Assembly: GCA_014526335.1 (NCBI GenBank)
Contig: JACTAT010000032.1
Span: 11,169,882-11,233,881, forward strand
Origin: Chrysaora quinquecirrha
Lineage: Eukaryota; Cnidaria; Scyphozoa; Semaeostomeae; Pelagiidae
DNA: 64,000 bases
Reading direction: 5' to 3'
In this document: positions 1 to 11,943 of the stretch, piece after piece
How the letters are laid out: the number at the start of each line of letters is the position of its first letter
How positions within the stretch are numbered: position 1 is the stretch's first letter
Position numbers and translations under genes: made by a program
The notes under the pieces: model-generated
Told to the model about the DNA's origin: nothing
Databases searched by the model: none
The model's input: the letters and a program-made list of their open reading frames with translations, nothing else

Positions 1-748
1 TAATTCCTAAATGTTTATGATCATTCACTTTCTTAACCGGTAGGTTGTTAAAAAGGATTATTGGGTGATCAATTTCAGTTTTTTTTCTTGAAAATGTCAC
101 TTCAACAGCTTGTTTTTGGGGATCAGGATTAAAAGACATTCTCCAGGCGTGAGCCCACTGACTTATCAAGTCTAAGTCATTGTTTATTTCATTGGCAGCT
201 GTATTGGAATCTTCTACCACTGTGAACAGTGATGTATCATCAGCAAATAACTTGGCATTGCACTTCAAGCCTACGGCTAGATCAATTATATACACAAGGA
301 AAAACAATGGTCCTAGAATAGAGCCCTGGGGCACCCCTGCTGAAGTATCTCCCCAGCTAGAACTCTGTCCATTCAGTACAGTCCTCTGCTTTCAATCCTT
401 GAGAAAACTTTGGATTAGGAGAAGAAGTTGTCCCGAGACACCACAGCGTTTTAATTTATGAATTAGACCATCGTGCCATACCCTGTCAAATGCTTTAGAA
501 ATATCAAGATACACAGAACGAACATCTAGAGGCGGATTACAGTCAAATGCTTGAATTATTGTATGTGTTATTGAGAGTAACTGGTTGACCGTTGAGTCTC
601 CTGGGCGAAAACCTGATTGATTTGGATTAAGCAGTTCATGTGATGCAAGATGTATGCAAAGAGAATCATATATCAGTTTTTCAAGTATTTTCCCAAAAAT
701 CGGTAACAGAGAAATAGGACGGTAATTCCCCTTCAAATTTTTCTCATT
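1..748 (-). pseudogene. Retroelement copy 0, RT fragment (3' side)
   Basis: This is the reverse-transcriptase part of a LINE, cut by the window start and by an insert at 749. The minus strand shows the RT fingers motif NYRPISLLP, the SGFRPGDSTVNQ block, LDISKAFDRVWHDG and, beyond a stop, the FADD catalytic box. A CGA to TGA change puts a stop at 392-394 where other copies read KDRKQ. This is a base substitution, so it is a real nonsense mutation and not a run-length error. The start of the local open frame (to 793) lies inside the insert. The copy is dead. Confidence 0.9.
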
Positions 749-791
749 GTGTTCGAAGAATTTCGAACACATTGGTGTGGGGTGGCGTGTC

Positions 792-792
<1 letters not shown>

Positions 793-854
<62 letters not shown>

Positions 855-856
855 CA
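793..856. repeat. (CTAA)n microsatellite
   Basis: About 15 uninterrupted copies of CTAA sit near the left end of the insert. They are absent from the shortened insert in copy 2. Confidence 0.95.
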
Positions 857-1170
857 CTGACTAACCAACGCTTGAACAATGGAAAACGTGTAACAATAGT
901 ATAAGCATCTCAACAATGCCATTAGGGCCATTGTCTCGGCCATTTATGCGCAATTTGCGGTTAGTTCTTCACAAGCCCCTTTGTCGATTTAAGGTCATGT
1001 GACAATTTTTCTCTTCGCACAAGCTTGATTGCATCTGACTCATGGCTGTTTACCATTTGAAACTGGCAAATTGCCACCTTTGATTGGTAAATGACATTTC
1101 ACGCATTCTCAACATTAATCAAAGAGTCTTGGCAAAGAGCGGCAATTTCAAACCAGTTTTCAAAACAAAT

Positions 1171-1945
1171 CTTCATTATTATCATCCTCACCATAAAAAT
1201 CGTCATAATAATAATAATAATGATAATAATCACCATCATCATTATCATCATCATCATCATGATTACCATCACTATCATTGATAGTGTGGCTGCGGCAAGA
1301 TCTAAAGGAACTCACCACCACCACAATCACCCCTACAACCATCACCACCACCACCCTATCACCACCACCACAACCACCCCTAAAACCATAACCACCACCA
1401 CCCTTATCACCACCACCACAACCACCCCTAAAACCATCACCACCACCACCCCTATCACCACCACCACAACCACCCCTAAAACCATCACCACCACCACCCT
1501 TATCACCACCACCACAATCACCCCTACAACCATCACCACCACCACCCCTATCACCACCACCACAACCACCCTAAAACCATCACCACCACCACCCTTATCA
1601 CCACCACCAGCCCCTAAAACCAACACCACAGCCACCCCTACAACCATCACCACGATCACCTCTATCAAAACCACTACGCCCCTTATCATCACCACCACAA
1701 CCACCCCTACAACCATCACCTCGACCACCCCTATCACCACCACCACAACCCCCCTACAATCATCACCACGATCATCCCTATCACAACCATCACAAGCACC
1801 CCTACCTTCAGCACCACAACCACCTCTACCACCACCACTACATCCATACTACCACCACAATCACCCCTACCAACAAGCATCATAATCATCGTGGTCATCA
1901 ACATCATCATCATAACCACCACCATTATCATGATAATCATTATCG
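1171..1945. repeat. ATC/CAC minisatellite with 48-base units
   Basis: ATT/ATC-rich sequence (1171-1285) passes into CAC/ACC-rich sequence. From about 1355 a 48-base unit repeats (C-TATCACCACC..., CCCCTAAAACC..., ATCACCACC), then breaks down toward 1870 and ends in ATC-rich sequence. Because 48 is a multiple of 3, several frames stay open on both strands and give low-complexity Thr/Pro or Val/Gly translations. I do not consider these genes. Confidence 0.9.
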
Positions 1946-2046
1946 TCATTGTTGTGCATACCGATTAACAGCTTTCATCATTTGACCGAAATAGCTATAT
2001 TCAACCAGAGTCGTTCTTCGAACACGCCCATAGGGCCCCTATGTTT

Positions 2047-4031
2047 TTTCTTATGAACTGGAACAACATTTGCATATTTCGGGAAATAAACCACTCCTCA
2101 AACAATTTGTGAAAATTATTTTAAGTGGAAGAACCAATGAAGCATCGCTTAACATTATCATCCTCACAGATATTTCATCCCAGCCACTTGCTTTATTAGG
2201 ATTAAACGATCTTATGATATTTAGTATCTTTTCCTCAGAGATGACAAAGTCACTTATCAGAGTCGTAGTTACTGGAAGATCTTGTAGAATTTCACTCCCT
2301 GTGTTAATGGTCGTGCATTGAAGTATGAAATAGTCATTGAAAATCTGTGCCTTTTCCGTAAAATCCGTTACAAACACCCCGTTCTCTAGAAGAGGTGGTA
2401 TTATGGGTATCTTTACTTTGTTTAGAACTGTGTTTATTAAAGTCCAGTAAGTTTTGCTACTGGTACCAAGATTAGCCAAGGTTTCACCAGCCATACGGAA
2501 GTAACTCTGCTTGGCTTCCTCAATCAGCTTTGCCCCTTCAGATGTCATGCTTTGTATACCTTCAAGTTTGTCGTCTGGCCGACCACTCCTCACAAAGCTT
2601 TTATATGCACGATTTTTTTTCCTGAGAAAGTTTTTGACGCTTTGCGTTATCCAGGGTGCTTGGCGAGGCCTAATTGTTTTAACATTATTTGGGATGAAAT
2701 GAGAATAAATGTTCAAAAGGACTTCATTGAGTAGTTTTACTTGTTCGCTAGGACACGTCATTTTGTCAAGATGTTCATGCCAAGAAAACATCTCAATGCT
2801 TTTCCTAATGGCTACAAAGTCTGCCTTGTCGTAATACCAAATTTTGCGGGTGTATGGAGGTAAGGCTATGTTTGAAACAGATAATTTACCGTGAACAATT
2901 TGGTGGTGGCACTGTTCATGTAGAGATGGATGGACACCAGACTCAATGATCAGGTTAGGTTGGTCAGTAAATATCAAGTCGATACAGGATTTGGAATCAC
3001 CCATCAAATGGGTTGGTTCTACTATCGATTGATGAAGACCATTGTCTGAGGCTAGTGGCTCAAAAATGTTTCCTTCATTATTTTCGGTGTCATTTTTCCA
3101 CCACTGAGTTGATCTACAGTTGAAATCACCAGTAATGATAACGCAGAAAGGATTTTCAGCATGCATTTTGGATAGCATCAACTCAAAGTTTATTGTAACG
3201 TTTTCAAACTCCTCCGGATCCTGACTTGGACTTCTATAGATTACAGCGAAGAAGTACTTTTCTTGTTCAATTGGATTTCGTGCACAATACATTCAGTAAG
3301 AGTCACTAGGTCAGAGCGATTTTTGAAGGAGGAATCTTTAACACACAGCCCAGCACCACCCTTTTCACATTTTGAGGATGGTTATTTTTAATAAACGTAT
3401 ATCCATCTAGTGCCAATCTATCTTCATCAACAGTGCTGTTAAGGTGGGTTTCGACAATTCCAATAAGGTCATAATTATACACCGAATTGTAAGCCTCTAT
3501 AAGAGAGACTCGTAGAAAATCACGTGCAGTAATACTATTTAAGTTCCAAGTACAAAAGTCAAGTGTTTCAGGGCCCGGATTCGTTTCTACATCACCACTC
3601 AGCAAAATGGTCCTGGAGACTAACCATTTTATATGTAGTACGGAGCATGCTACGCACGCTATGTAAAAGTAGACATAGTGAGAATGAAAGTACTTATATC
3701 GAAAAATGACAGTCACGCCTATAGGGATTCGCTTGAAGAGTTCTAAGGTCACGTAAAGTACCACCTTCGCAGACTGATGCATGCGGGCGAACAAAGGCAA
3801 AAAACATAACTCTGGTGCAACAGAGTGAACTGCAAGAAACTGTATTGTTAGTGCCAATGGAAGAACAAGGATCGAGACTGCGATGAACAAACAACAAAAC
3901 CAAAATAACTTAAAAATTTGAAAGTGAATTGCAAGTAGCCTAACATTTCTGTTAAGTGGGGACAAGTTTTGCACGGATACACGGAAACACCCCATTGTTG
4001 CTCTCCATTGATTGATTTCAACCGGCATCAT
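2047..4031 (-). pseudogene. Retroelement copy 0, leader-2A-EN-RT N-terminal part
   Basis: The minus strand encodes, from 4031 down, a hydrophobic leader beginning MMPVEINQW, the 2A motif GDVETNPGP, then an APE-type endonuclease (WNLNSI, GIVETHLNS, YRSPSQDPEEF, ITGDFNCRSTQW, CIDLIFTD) and the linker into RT as far as the insert. The frame breaks near 3300 (shorter T run and GGAGG for GGGAGGG, compared with copy 2). It breaks again at 2073-2080, where one of two tandem CATATTTC copies present in copy 3 is missing. The endonuclease half is otherwise well preserved. Confidence 0.9.
3570..3596 (-). other. 2A-like ribosome-skipping motif, copy 0
   Basis: Reads GDVETNPGP, matching the D-(V/I)-E-x-N-P-G-P core at which ribosomes skip the final Gly-Pro bond. 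It lies between the hydrophobic leader and the endonuclease. Confidence 0.9.
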
Positions 4032-6056
4032 CGCAATGAAATCGTCTCGCTGGTCCTAAGGGGCAATCAGTCACAATGCAACCACCATCGTAAAATAAGG
4101 AAAATAAGAATGACGGGATACAAAATAAACAAGTATACCACAAACAAAAGAAATTAACACAAAGTTTACAATCCAACGAAGGGGCAAAATGATCAAGATA
4201 CATTTTGAGCAGTAGTAGGGACTTAATTGTGAGCTGTACAATTTCGGTGGAAAACACCAAACTTTAGATATCGAAGGTACTGTAAACGCATCCACGGGAA
4301 CTAATTATTATTAAATTCGATGCATATGGGGGTTTTAGTAGAACGGTAAATAATCAAATTTGTATAGTCATGGGAGATACTCTATTCTGTAATCTTCGCT
4401 GGAAAGCAGCCGCAATAGGTTTGATAAGAAAAGCATTTAGGAAGCGGTTCAAACTCCGATTACCATGGGAATTGGGCTTCTATTCGGGAAAAAAAACAAC
4501 GGGAATCACAGGGCCTGTTTCAAGTCAGCGGAACTCCCCGCGCGGACGAAAAAAAAGAAGAAAATTTTAGGTTAGCGAGCGGCATTACGAAACGAACCCA
4601 CATAAACAAGATAGCCGCCTCGAGCGCGGGATTTCCGCCAACTTGAAACTAGCCCTAGGCTTAATGTTAAATACTAATCACTATAAGGAATAAACTCTCA
4701 AGTCAAGAAAAAAAAAAGAAAAAAAACCTCATTCATGTTATAGTTCCTCTTCTGTATTGAAAAATTTTAGAAATTGAGCGCCAAAAATTCCGAGCTTCCT
4801 CGCAGGTCCGGTTAATTTGACACCTTTCGATCCGACCTTTGCAATAAATAGGCAAGAAACCACATTTCACAATGCCCGATGATGGGAGATGGATCTTTCC
4901 CGAAACGTTGCCCAAATAAAAATCAAAGGCTTGTCATGATAAGTGGTGACTATCATGTCTAATACAGTACGAAAAAATATGTTCTGAGGTCTTATCTGAT
5001 TTGTCTTCCATTGCATCAAGCTCACAACTTAGAAAAATAGACTCTGTCTCCTCCGCAGATGCTAATGCCCAATTTTACGCTATCTTTCGAGCAAAACTTT
5101 GCTTGTTTCAGTTAGATGATTATTTGAGGTTGCTTTAAAAATGTTGCCTCGGCTAATGCAAGATGAACGATTATAAAAAGACGAGGAATTTGGCAAAGGC
5201 GCTGCGTGGTGCTAACTTGTACAAACATGAGTAGTAGGAGCCCGACCTTTGGTTTTGAAATAAAATACTTTAACTTTAGCCTTATTAACATAACAAAACC
5301 AACTATTACCATCCTACCTGGTATATTATGATATTCTAACGACAGCTTGAATTGAGACTTTTTGTTTTAGTTTTGCATGAACCTAAACTCAAATACATAA
5401 CCAATGAAAGGGGAGAGTCCCAATGATTGCCATCTCATAGTTTTTATAACGTTGATCAAAACACAACTGATTTGATCAGTTGTTGAATGAGGTACATCGT
5501 TCATTTGATAGGCCTAAAGGCCAATTTTATTCATCTCACAAATTAAAAACAGCATAAAATGGACAAAACTGACTTTTGTAGCCCTCACAACATCCACTCA
5601 AGACTCTCGTAACATTTTGAGATTCATTGTTTTGCGGGCTACTGAGCACACGGTCCTCCCATCAAGCTGTTTGATCATTTCAAACATAAATGTCTGCATA
5701 TAAAATAAAATGAATTACAGTTTTCATAGGCACTGTGTCAAGACTCCTAGTAAACAGACAAATGCCTGCCTCTTAATTAATCATACTGATAATGCAACAA
5801 TGTTGTTCGAGTTGTCCATGCCCGTTGAACTGAGACGTCCTTTAACGGTGGAGGAAATGCATGTATGAAATATACGAAAGTTTCACTATCCTGAAATTGC
5901 TGCTTTGTTTCCTATCGTGTAATCAAAGCTTGCTGTGCTGCTGTTTACATGCACGATTAATCGTCTTTGCACGCACGATTTCGGCTTTTATTATGAGACA
6001 ATTCTGTCTGGTAATTCGTTATGATGTGCATCAGCACCACTCTGAAAAGCAAATAT
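4032..6056. other. Spacer, unit 1 (element 5' side to GPCR1 3' end)
   Basis: I see no convincing gene. The part next to copy 0 probably includes the element's 5' UTR, but its 5' end cannot be fixed because all units share this flank. Visible structure: an A-rich purine tract around 4707-4730, a hammerhead-like core at 4871-4913, a perfect hairpin at 5464-5482 (arms CAACTGAT/ATCAGTTG, loop TTG), and a GGCCT/AGGCC inverted repeat near 5510-5522. Short open frames on both strands here track the duplication and show no domain. Confidence 0.7.
4871..4913 (+). other. Hammerhead-like core (degenerate)
   Basis: CCGATGA (4876-4882), then a possible short stem GGGA (4884-4887)/TCCC (4898-4901), then GAAACGTTG. 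Hammerhead ribozymes use CUGAUGA, stem II, then GAAA; Penelope-like elements carry minimal versions ending GAAACGUY. Here the U of CUGA is C and the stem is out of register by one base, so activity is unlikely. The motif recurs in the spacers of all units except the one right of copy 3. Confidence 0.3.
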
Positions 6057-7057
6057 TCATCTCCTCGCGCTTTGGTTATCAGAATTGTTTGCATCGACCC
6101 TTGTTGTGGCATCTTCATTTTCGTCACAGCATCCGAATTTTATTAAAACTCTTCTCATAATCATGACCATCTTGATTTTGAAAGACCTAATTCGGTAATA
6201 ATAAATCACTGGGTTCAAACTGCTACTTAAAACATGAATACTGCTGCCCACCTACCGCAGTTATAAATATCTGGGAATTGTTGGTCAATATCTAATAATT
6301 TGTTCAAGATGCAAACAAGTCGTGGAATATAGCAAATGATAAATGTTAGGACCATGATTAGAACAGTAATAAAGCGATGTTTTTCTTCCTTTTTCTTCTA
6401 GCCAAATCTCTTGCTGCCATAGCTGATGGCATCATTGAATTTCTTTTGTGAAATAAAGGATTTTCGCATAGCAACCGATCATCAGCAGCATTCCACTGAG
6501 TATTATGAGAGAGACGGTGACATTCAAGACAATGTGGGAATAATGCCAGTGTAGATTAGAGATAACAGTAATGGCCATGTTACCCATACAGCGCCTACTG
6601 AGATTTTATATTTGAATGAATTTGATCCAGAAATGTCTTGTCTATTCAGCGATGGTATATCGGTGAATCTTTGATTCAATAATTACAAGATGAAAGCCAG
6701 AGAGCCCACCAAAGCAATGGGATAGAAACGAATATGCTGTTTTCAATGTACATAGATGAATATCATTAATATCTAATATTCTTATTATGGCAAAAGTGGT
6801 TGAACAATTGAACCAGTCAATAGATCTGATAAGGACAGGGAACCAAACAGAAGATTGAAAGGTGTTTGAAGTTCTTTATCAGAAAATAACATATATATCA
6901 CTATCGCATTTGATATTGTTGCTGTTATTGACGTTGTAATACTCACATATGCAGTTGCTGCTGCTGAAAATATCAATGATGACGTCATTTGAAAGTCGAC
7001 GTATTGTAGGCCATAGCAGGTCAGTGAAACATTGGTTTGATTCGTCTTATTCATCAT
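6057..7057 (-). pseudogene. Class A GPCR copy 1 (frame-disrupted)
   Basis: The N-terminal 90 residues (6785-7057) and C-terminal 64 residues (6057-6251) are open; the middle is broken by several one-base losses. Compared with GPCR2 the losses are in runs: GGGG to GGG near 6530, the T runs near 6397 and 6447, AAAAA to AAAA near 6230 and 6790, and GGATTCC to GATTC near 6672. The N terminus shows glycosylation sites (NKT, NVS), TM1 with SNAIVIYML and TM2 LSLSDLLTG. The C terminus keeps TM7 NPVIYYY and a GCC palmitoylation-like site. All breaks could be homopolymer errors. Confidence 0.85.
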
Positions 7058-7778
7058 CTTTTTTTGTTACACAGAGTAACCTTTTTCCTGCCTTGAGATG
7101 TGATGTTATTGAAAGTAAAAGTTGCAAAACAGTTTTCTACTCTTAAAAATTGCAGCTGCTATTCAATGATTTCGATATTTGAATTATTAAAAAGATAAGC
7201 ATATGGTTCTACTAAAGCAATAAGAAACAGAACGATTAAATGCTCATTTATTGCATGTGTTTTTATTGATTTGGCAACAGTAGATGAGCAGTCTCCCATA
7301 AGGAGTGGGCAGCGAATGAGGGTAGATGTGGTTAGATTGATTTTTAAAATTTTACAGTTCGCTGTTTACAACTTTGATCACGTTGACACAAAGAAGTGAG
7401 AATTTGAGGAAAAGTGGAATGGTGGGGTAGGTCAGGTGCCTGAAAGCTAGGTAAATCTGAAATCGCAACGGTTGGACATAGATTTTTGAAAATGATCCAG
7501 TCTAGAATTCTACATCATTAGCTAGATTTCTTAACGGTAGTGCTATTTGATAATGATAATCTTGAATTTGTAAAGTGGAGTAAGGTTACACTTCCTCCAA
7601 GAAAGATCAGGTTAGAATATCTTTTCTTGCACAATAATTTTCTAAAAGAATATTGTTGGGAGAGGAGAATTTTGTATTGAATTGATTGAAATGATTGCTA
7701 AAAATAAAACAGATCAACAATCATGGCCAAAATGTTCGAGACAACAGCCATGTAGACATACTAGCTTAAGCCTACTGG
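7058..7778. other. GPCR1 upstream region
   Basis: AT-rich non-coding DNA between the GPCR start and the poly(A) end of the neighbouring element. It should contain the GPCR promoter, but I cannot identify a TATA box or initiator with confidence. It is conserved in units 2, 5, 6 and 7, lost before GPCR3, and runs into degraded sequence after GPCR4. Confidence 0.6.
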
Positions 7779-8177
7779 TTTTTTTTTTATTCATATAAAA
7801 TATTTACGACATAGGATACGTTCTACTATACTTCCTAATTACAATACGACACTACTGTGACGATGCCATGAGGAGCAAAACAATGACTACCTCATGGCCA
7901 TAACATAAAGACATGCAGCTGGACTAACAACTACACTACGAGCAATAAAAAAAAAACAAAAACTAATGGATACTAAACTTGATTCTGTTTGACATTAGAT
8001 GTCGGGCTAGCATGGGGAAGAATTTGAGATAATAACCATGAGAGTAGGTCACTCAGGTAAATTAGTTGGATGGGTAGATGCAAATGCCTGACATCTAATG
8101 GGAAACAGAAATTGCAAAGGAAAAGGAAGACTTACGTAAGGGGATGGTGGTTGCTAAGCACTGAAAATTTTAAGAAC
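7779..8177 (-). other. 3' UTR and poly(A) end of copy 1
   Basis: On the minus strand the element ends in AATAAA (7786-7791) followed by a run of A (T run 7779-7788), typical of a LINE 3' end. The UTR holds two inverted repeats. One has 23-base arms at 7985-8007 and 8086-8108 matching at 20 positions (core CATTAGATGTC). The other has 9-base arms GCCATGAGG/CCTCATGGC at 7865-7873 and 7890-7898. Both could fold in the RNA and serve as RT recognition structures. Confidence 0.75.
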
Positions 8178-10596
8178 TCAATCAAAACGACCAGTTTCGT
8201 GGATGAAACGTAAAGTCAATTTAAGAATATCTCTGTTCACTTCATTTGAAAGGTCCTTATCGCCATATAATAAAATCTGCGCGAAAGCATCATTTGACAA
8301 ATTCACGATTTGAACAAATGGTCGTAATAATTCTACAATTACAGAGAGAAGATCTTGCCGCTGAACGTCAAAAGAAGGGCAGAGCAACAAGAAGTGCTCC
8401 GTATCCTCAATGCCATCGTTTGATGGGCACATCGGGTTTATGGCATCCTTAAAATTATGCTTGAATTTGTGGAGATTCAACTTGCTGAGACCGACCCTAA
8501 GTTGAGTGAGATAGGATATTCTGACTGGGTCATGGATTCCAAAGACAAATTTTGCAGGGGGGCGGATTATTGATAAGAGCTTTTTCTTAAAAACAGCAGC
8601 AGAAGGTGCAAGTCTCAATTCAGGCTCAAGCTTATTCCATTCAGATAAACAGTTAGGATAGAAACTAGACTTAAATTTTTCTGTCCTTGCCTTCAATCGC
8701 CCCATGACATCCTGGTTGCGAAGACTGTACTGCGACTTATGAAGAGGGGGAATTGGATCTGATGTATACTCAGGGCTAAGATTGTTTAAAAACTTGTAGA
8801 ACAAGGTAAGGCGTCTTCTCCATCTTCGGGAGCTTAATGACTCCCAGCCAAGCTCTGTGTACAGTTTCTTTCGCGATGTTCCCCTCCATGTTCCCGAAAC
8901 AGCGAAAGCAGCAGAGTATTGGACTGACTCTAGCTTTTCAATTAAATTTGGCAGAATGACATTTTGACTGAATTCACATAATTTCGCAGGAATATGGTAA
9001 ATAACGTCATCATAGTCCAGGTGGGGTCGAACATAGAACTTAAATAATTCGTTAAGTGTATGCCGGGGCAGATATTCGGAGAGATATTTCAGCAAACCAA
9101 TGCCCTTTCTTGCTTTTGAGATAGCAGATTTGATATGCGCTGAGAAAGATAGTTTTGAGTCCAAGATAATTCCTAAATGTTTATGATCATTCACTTTCTT
9201 AACTGGTAGGTTGGATTATTCGATGATCAGTTTCAGTTTTTTTTCTTGAAAATGTCACTTCAACAGCTTGTTTTTGGGGATCAGGATTAAAAGACATTCT
9301 CCAGGCGTGAGCCTACTGACTTATCAAGTCTAAGTCATTGTTTATTTCATTGGCAGCTGTATTGGAATCTTCTACCACTGTGAACAGTGATGTATCATCA
9401 GCAAATAACTTGGCATTGCACTTCAAGCCTACGGCTAGATCAAATATATAGACAAGGAAAAACAATGGTCCTAGAATAGAGCCCTGGGGCACCCCTGCTG
9501 AAATATCTCCCCAGCTAGAACTCTGTCCATTCAGTACAGTCCTCTGCTTTCGATCCTTGAGAAAACTTTGGATTAGGAGAAGAAGTTGTCCCGAGACACC
9601 GCAGAGTTTTAATTTATGAATTAGACCATCGTGCCATACCCTGTCAAATGCTTTAGAAATATCAAGATACACAGAACGAACATCTAGAGGCGGATTACAG
9701 TCAAATGCTTGAATTATTGTATGTGTTATTGAGAGTAACTGGTTGACCGTTGAGTCTCCTGGGCGAAAACCTGATTGATTTGGATTAAGCAGTTCATGTG
9801 ATGCAAGATGTATGCAAAGAGAATCATATATCAGTTTTTCAAGTATTTTCCCAAAAATTGGTAACAGAGAAATAGGACGGTAATTCCCCTTCAAATTTTT
9901 CTCATTTTTCTTATGAACTGGAACTAAATTTGCATATTTCGGGAAATAAACCACTCCTCAAACAATTTATGAAAATTATTTGGAAGAACCAATGAAGCAT
10001 CGCTTAACTTTATCATCCTCACAGATATTTCATCCCAGCCATGTTCTTTATTAGGATTAAACGATCTTATGATATTTAGTATCTTTTCCTCAGAGATGAC
10101 AAAATCACTTATCAGAGTCGTAGTTACTGGAAGATCTTGTAGAATTTCGCTCCCTGTGTTAATGGTCGTGCATTGAAGTATGAAATAGTCATTGAATATC
10201 TGTGCCTCTTCGGTAAAATCCGTTTCAAACATCCCGTTCTCTAGAAGAGGTGGTATTATGGGTATCTTTACTTTGTTTAGAACGGTGTTTATTAAAGTCC
10301 AGTAAGTTTTGCTACTGGTCCCAAGATTAGCCAAGGTTTCACCAGCCATACGGAAGTAACTCTGCTTGGCTTCCTCAACCAGCTTTGCCTCTTCAGATAT
10401 CATGCTTTGTATACCTTCAAGTTTGTCGTCTGGCCGACCACTCCTCACAAAGCTTTTATATGCACGATTTGTCTCCTGAGAAAGTTTTTGACGCCTTTTG
10501 TAATCCAGGGTGCTTGGCGAGGCCTAATTGTTTTAACATTATTTGGGGTGAAATGAGAATAAATGTTCAAAAGGACTTCATTGAGTAGTTTTACTT

Positions 10597-10728
10597 GTTC
10601 TTTAGGACACGTCATTTTGTCAAGATGTTCATGCCAAGAAAACATCTCAATGCTTTTCCTATGTTCTTTAGGACACGTCATTTTGTCAAGATGTTCATGC
10701 CAAGAAAACATCTCAATGCTTTTCCTAA
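10597..10728 (-). repeat. 66-base in-frame tandem duplication in endonuclease/RT linker
   Basis: Two identical 66-base copies (10597-10662, 10663-10728) duplicate 22 residues around RKSIEMFSWHEHLDKMTCP. The same duplication occurs at 38251-38382 in copy 4 and in no other copy. Confidence 0.95.
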
Positions 10729-11482
10729 TGGCTGCAAAGTCTGCCTTGTCGTAATACCAAATTTTGCGGGTGTATGGAGGTAAGGCTATGTTTGAAACAG
10801 ATAATTTACCGTGAACAATTTGGTGGTGGTACTGTTCATGTAGAGATGGATGGACACCAGACTCAATGATCAGGTTAGGTTGGTCAGTAAATATCAAGTC
10901 GATACAGGATTTGGAATCACCCATCAAATGGGTTGGTTCTACTATCGATTGATGAAGACCATTGTCTGAGGCTAGTGGCTCAAAAATTTTTCCTTCATTA
11001 TTTTCGGTGTCATTTTCCCACCACTGAGTTGATCTACAGTTGAAATCACCAGTAATGATAACGCAGAAAGGATTTTCAGCATGCATTTTGGATAGCATCA
11101 ACTCAAAGTTTATTGTAAAGTTTTCAAACTCCTCCGGATCCTGACTTGGACTTCTATAGATTACAGCGAAGAAGTATTTTTCTTGTTCAATTGGATTTCG
11201 TGCACAATACATTCAGGAAGAGTCAGAGCGATTTTTGAAGGAGGAATCTTTAACACACAGCCCAACACCACCCTTTTCACATTTTGAGGATGGTTAAATT
11301 TTGATAAACGTATATCCATCTAGTGCCAATCTATCTTCATCAACAGTGCTGTTAAGGTGGGTTTCAACAATTCCAATAAGGTCATAATTATACACCGAAT
11401 TGTAAGCCTCTATAAGAGAGACTCGTAGAAAATCACGTGCAGTAATACTATTTAAGTTCCAAGTACAAAAGTCAAGTGTTTC

Positions 11483-11509
11483 AGGGCACGGATTCGTTTC
11501 TACATCACC
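11483..11509 (-). other. Mutated 2A motif, copy 1
   Basis: Reads GDVETNPCP. The invariant Gly codon GGC has become TGC (plus-strand base 11488, C to A). Gly at this place is needed for ribosome skipping, so the leader is expected to stay fused. Confidence 0.9.
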
Positions 11510-11943
11510 ACTCAGCAAAATGGTCCTGGAGACTAACCATTTTATATGTAGTACGGAGCATGCTACGCACGCTATGTAAAAGTAGACATAGTGAGAATGA
11601 AAGTACTTATATCGAAAATGACAGTCACGCCTATAGGGATTCGCTTGAAGAGTTCTAAGGTCACGTAAAGTACCACCTTCGCAGACTGATGCATGCGGGC
11701 GAACAAAGGCAAAAAACATAACTCTGGTGCAACAGAGTGAACTGCAAGAAACTGTATTGTTAGTGCCAATGGAAGAACAAGGATCGAGACTGCGATGAAC
11801 AAACAACAAAACCAAAATAACTTAAAAATTTGAAAGTGAATTGCAAGTAGCCTAACATTTCTGTTAAGTGGGGACAAGTTTTGCACGGATACATGGAAAC
11901 ACCCTATTGTTGCTCTCCATTGATTGATTTCAACCGGCATCAT

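Larger units (their letters stand above)
749..2046. mobile_element. Insert with hairpin ends splitting copy 0
   Basis: This 1.3 kb segment interrupts the RT frame between CTCATT and TTTCTTATGAAC, which are contiguous in copies 1, 3, 5, 6 and 7. The left end is a perfect hairpin (749-770: 9-base arms GTGTTCGAA/TTCGAACAC, 4-base loop). The right end carries TTCTTCGAACAC (2014-2025), the reverse complement of 749-760, then the near-palindrome CATAGGGCCCCTATG (2029-2043). Three extra T bases at the right junction could be a short target duplication. There is no transposase, and the interior is mostly simple sequence. It is best read as a non-autonomous DNA element or MITE; the family is not recognised. 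Confidence 0.6.
8178..11943 (-). pseudogene. Retroelement copy 1 (leader-2A-EN-RT), disabled
   Basis: All domains are present: leader from 11943, mutated 2A (11483-11509), APE endonuclease, RT with FADD, and a C-terminal region with a Cys/His motif (MCPSNDG...EHFLLLC) ending HETGRFD. Real lesions: an 8-base deletion near 9212, TGG to TAG at 9313-9315, loss of one CATATTTC at 9933-9940, a 5-base deletion near 9980, an in-frame 66-base duplication (10597-10728), an 8-base deletion near 11224, and a frameshift after YTFIK near 11299. Several are shared with copies 4 and 6. Some further breaks are only run-length differences. Confidence 0.92.

Noticed and set aside
180..461. Plus-strand frame beginning MFISLAAVLESSTT (and equivalents in other copies, about 89 residues)
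   Set aside because: Antisense of the RT FADD region; it follows RT conservation and has no domain of its own.
1091..1885. 264-residue Thr/Pro-rich open frame on the plus strand (also 18022-18786)
   Set aside because: It is the translation of a 48-base minisatellite; open frames exist in several frames and on both strands because the period is a multiple of 3.
3570..3596. Viral origin for the 2A motif
   Set aside because: The motif lies directly before an APE-type endonuclease and a LINE reverse transcriptase, with no viral gene nearby; 2A-like motifs in such LINEs are known.
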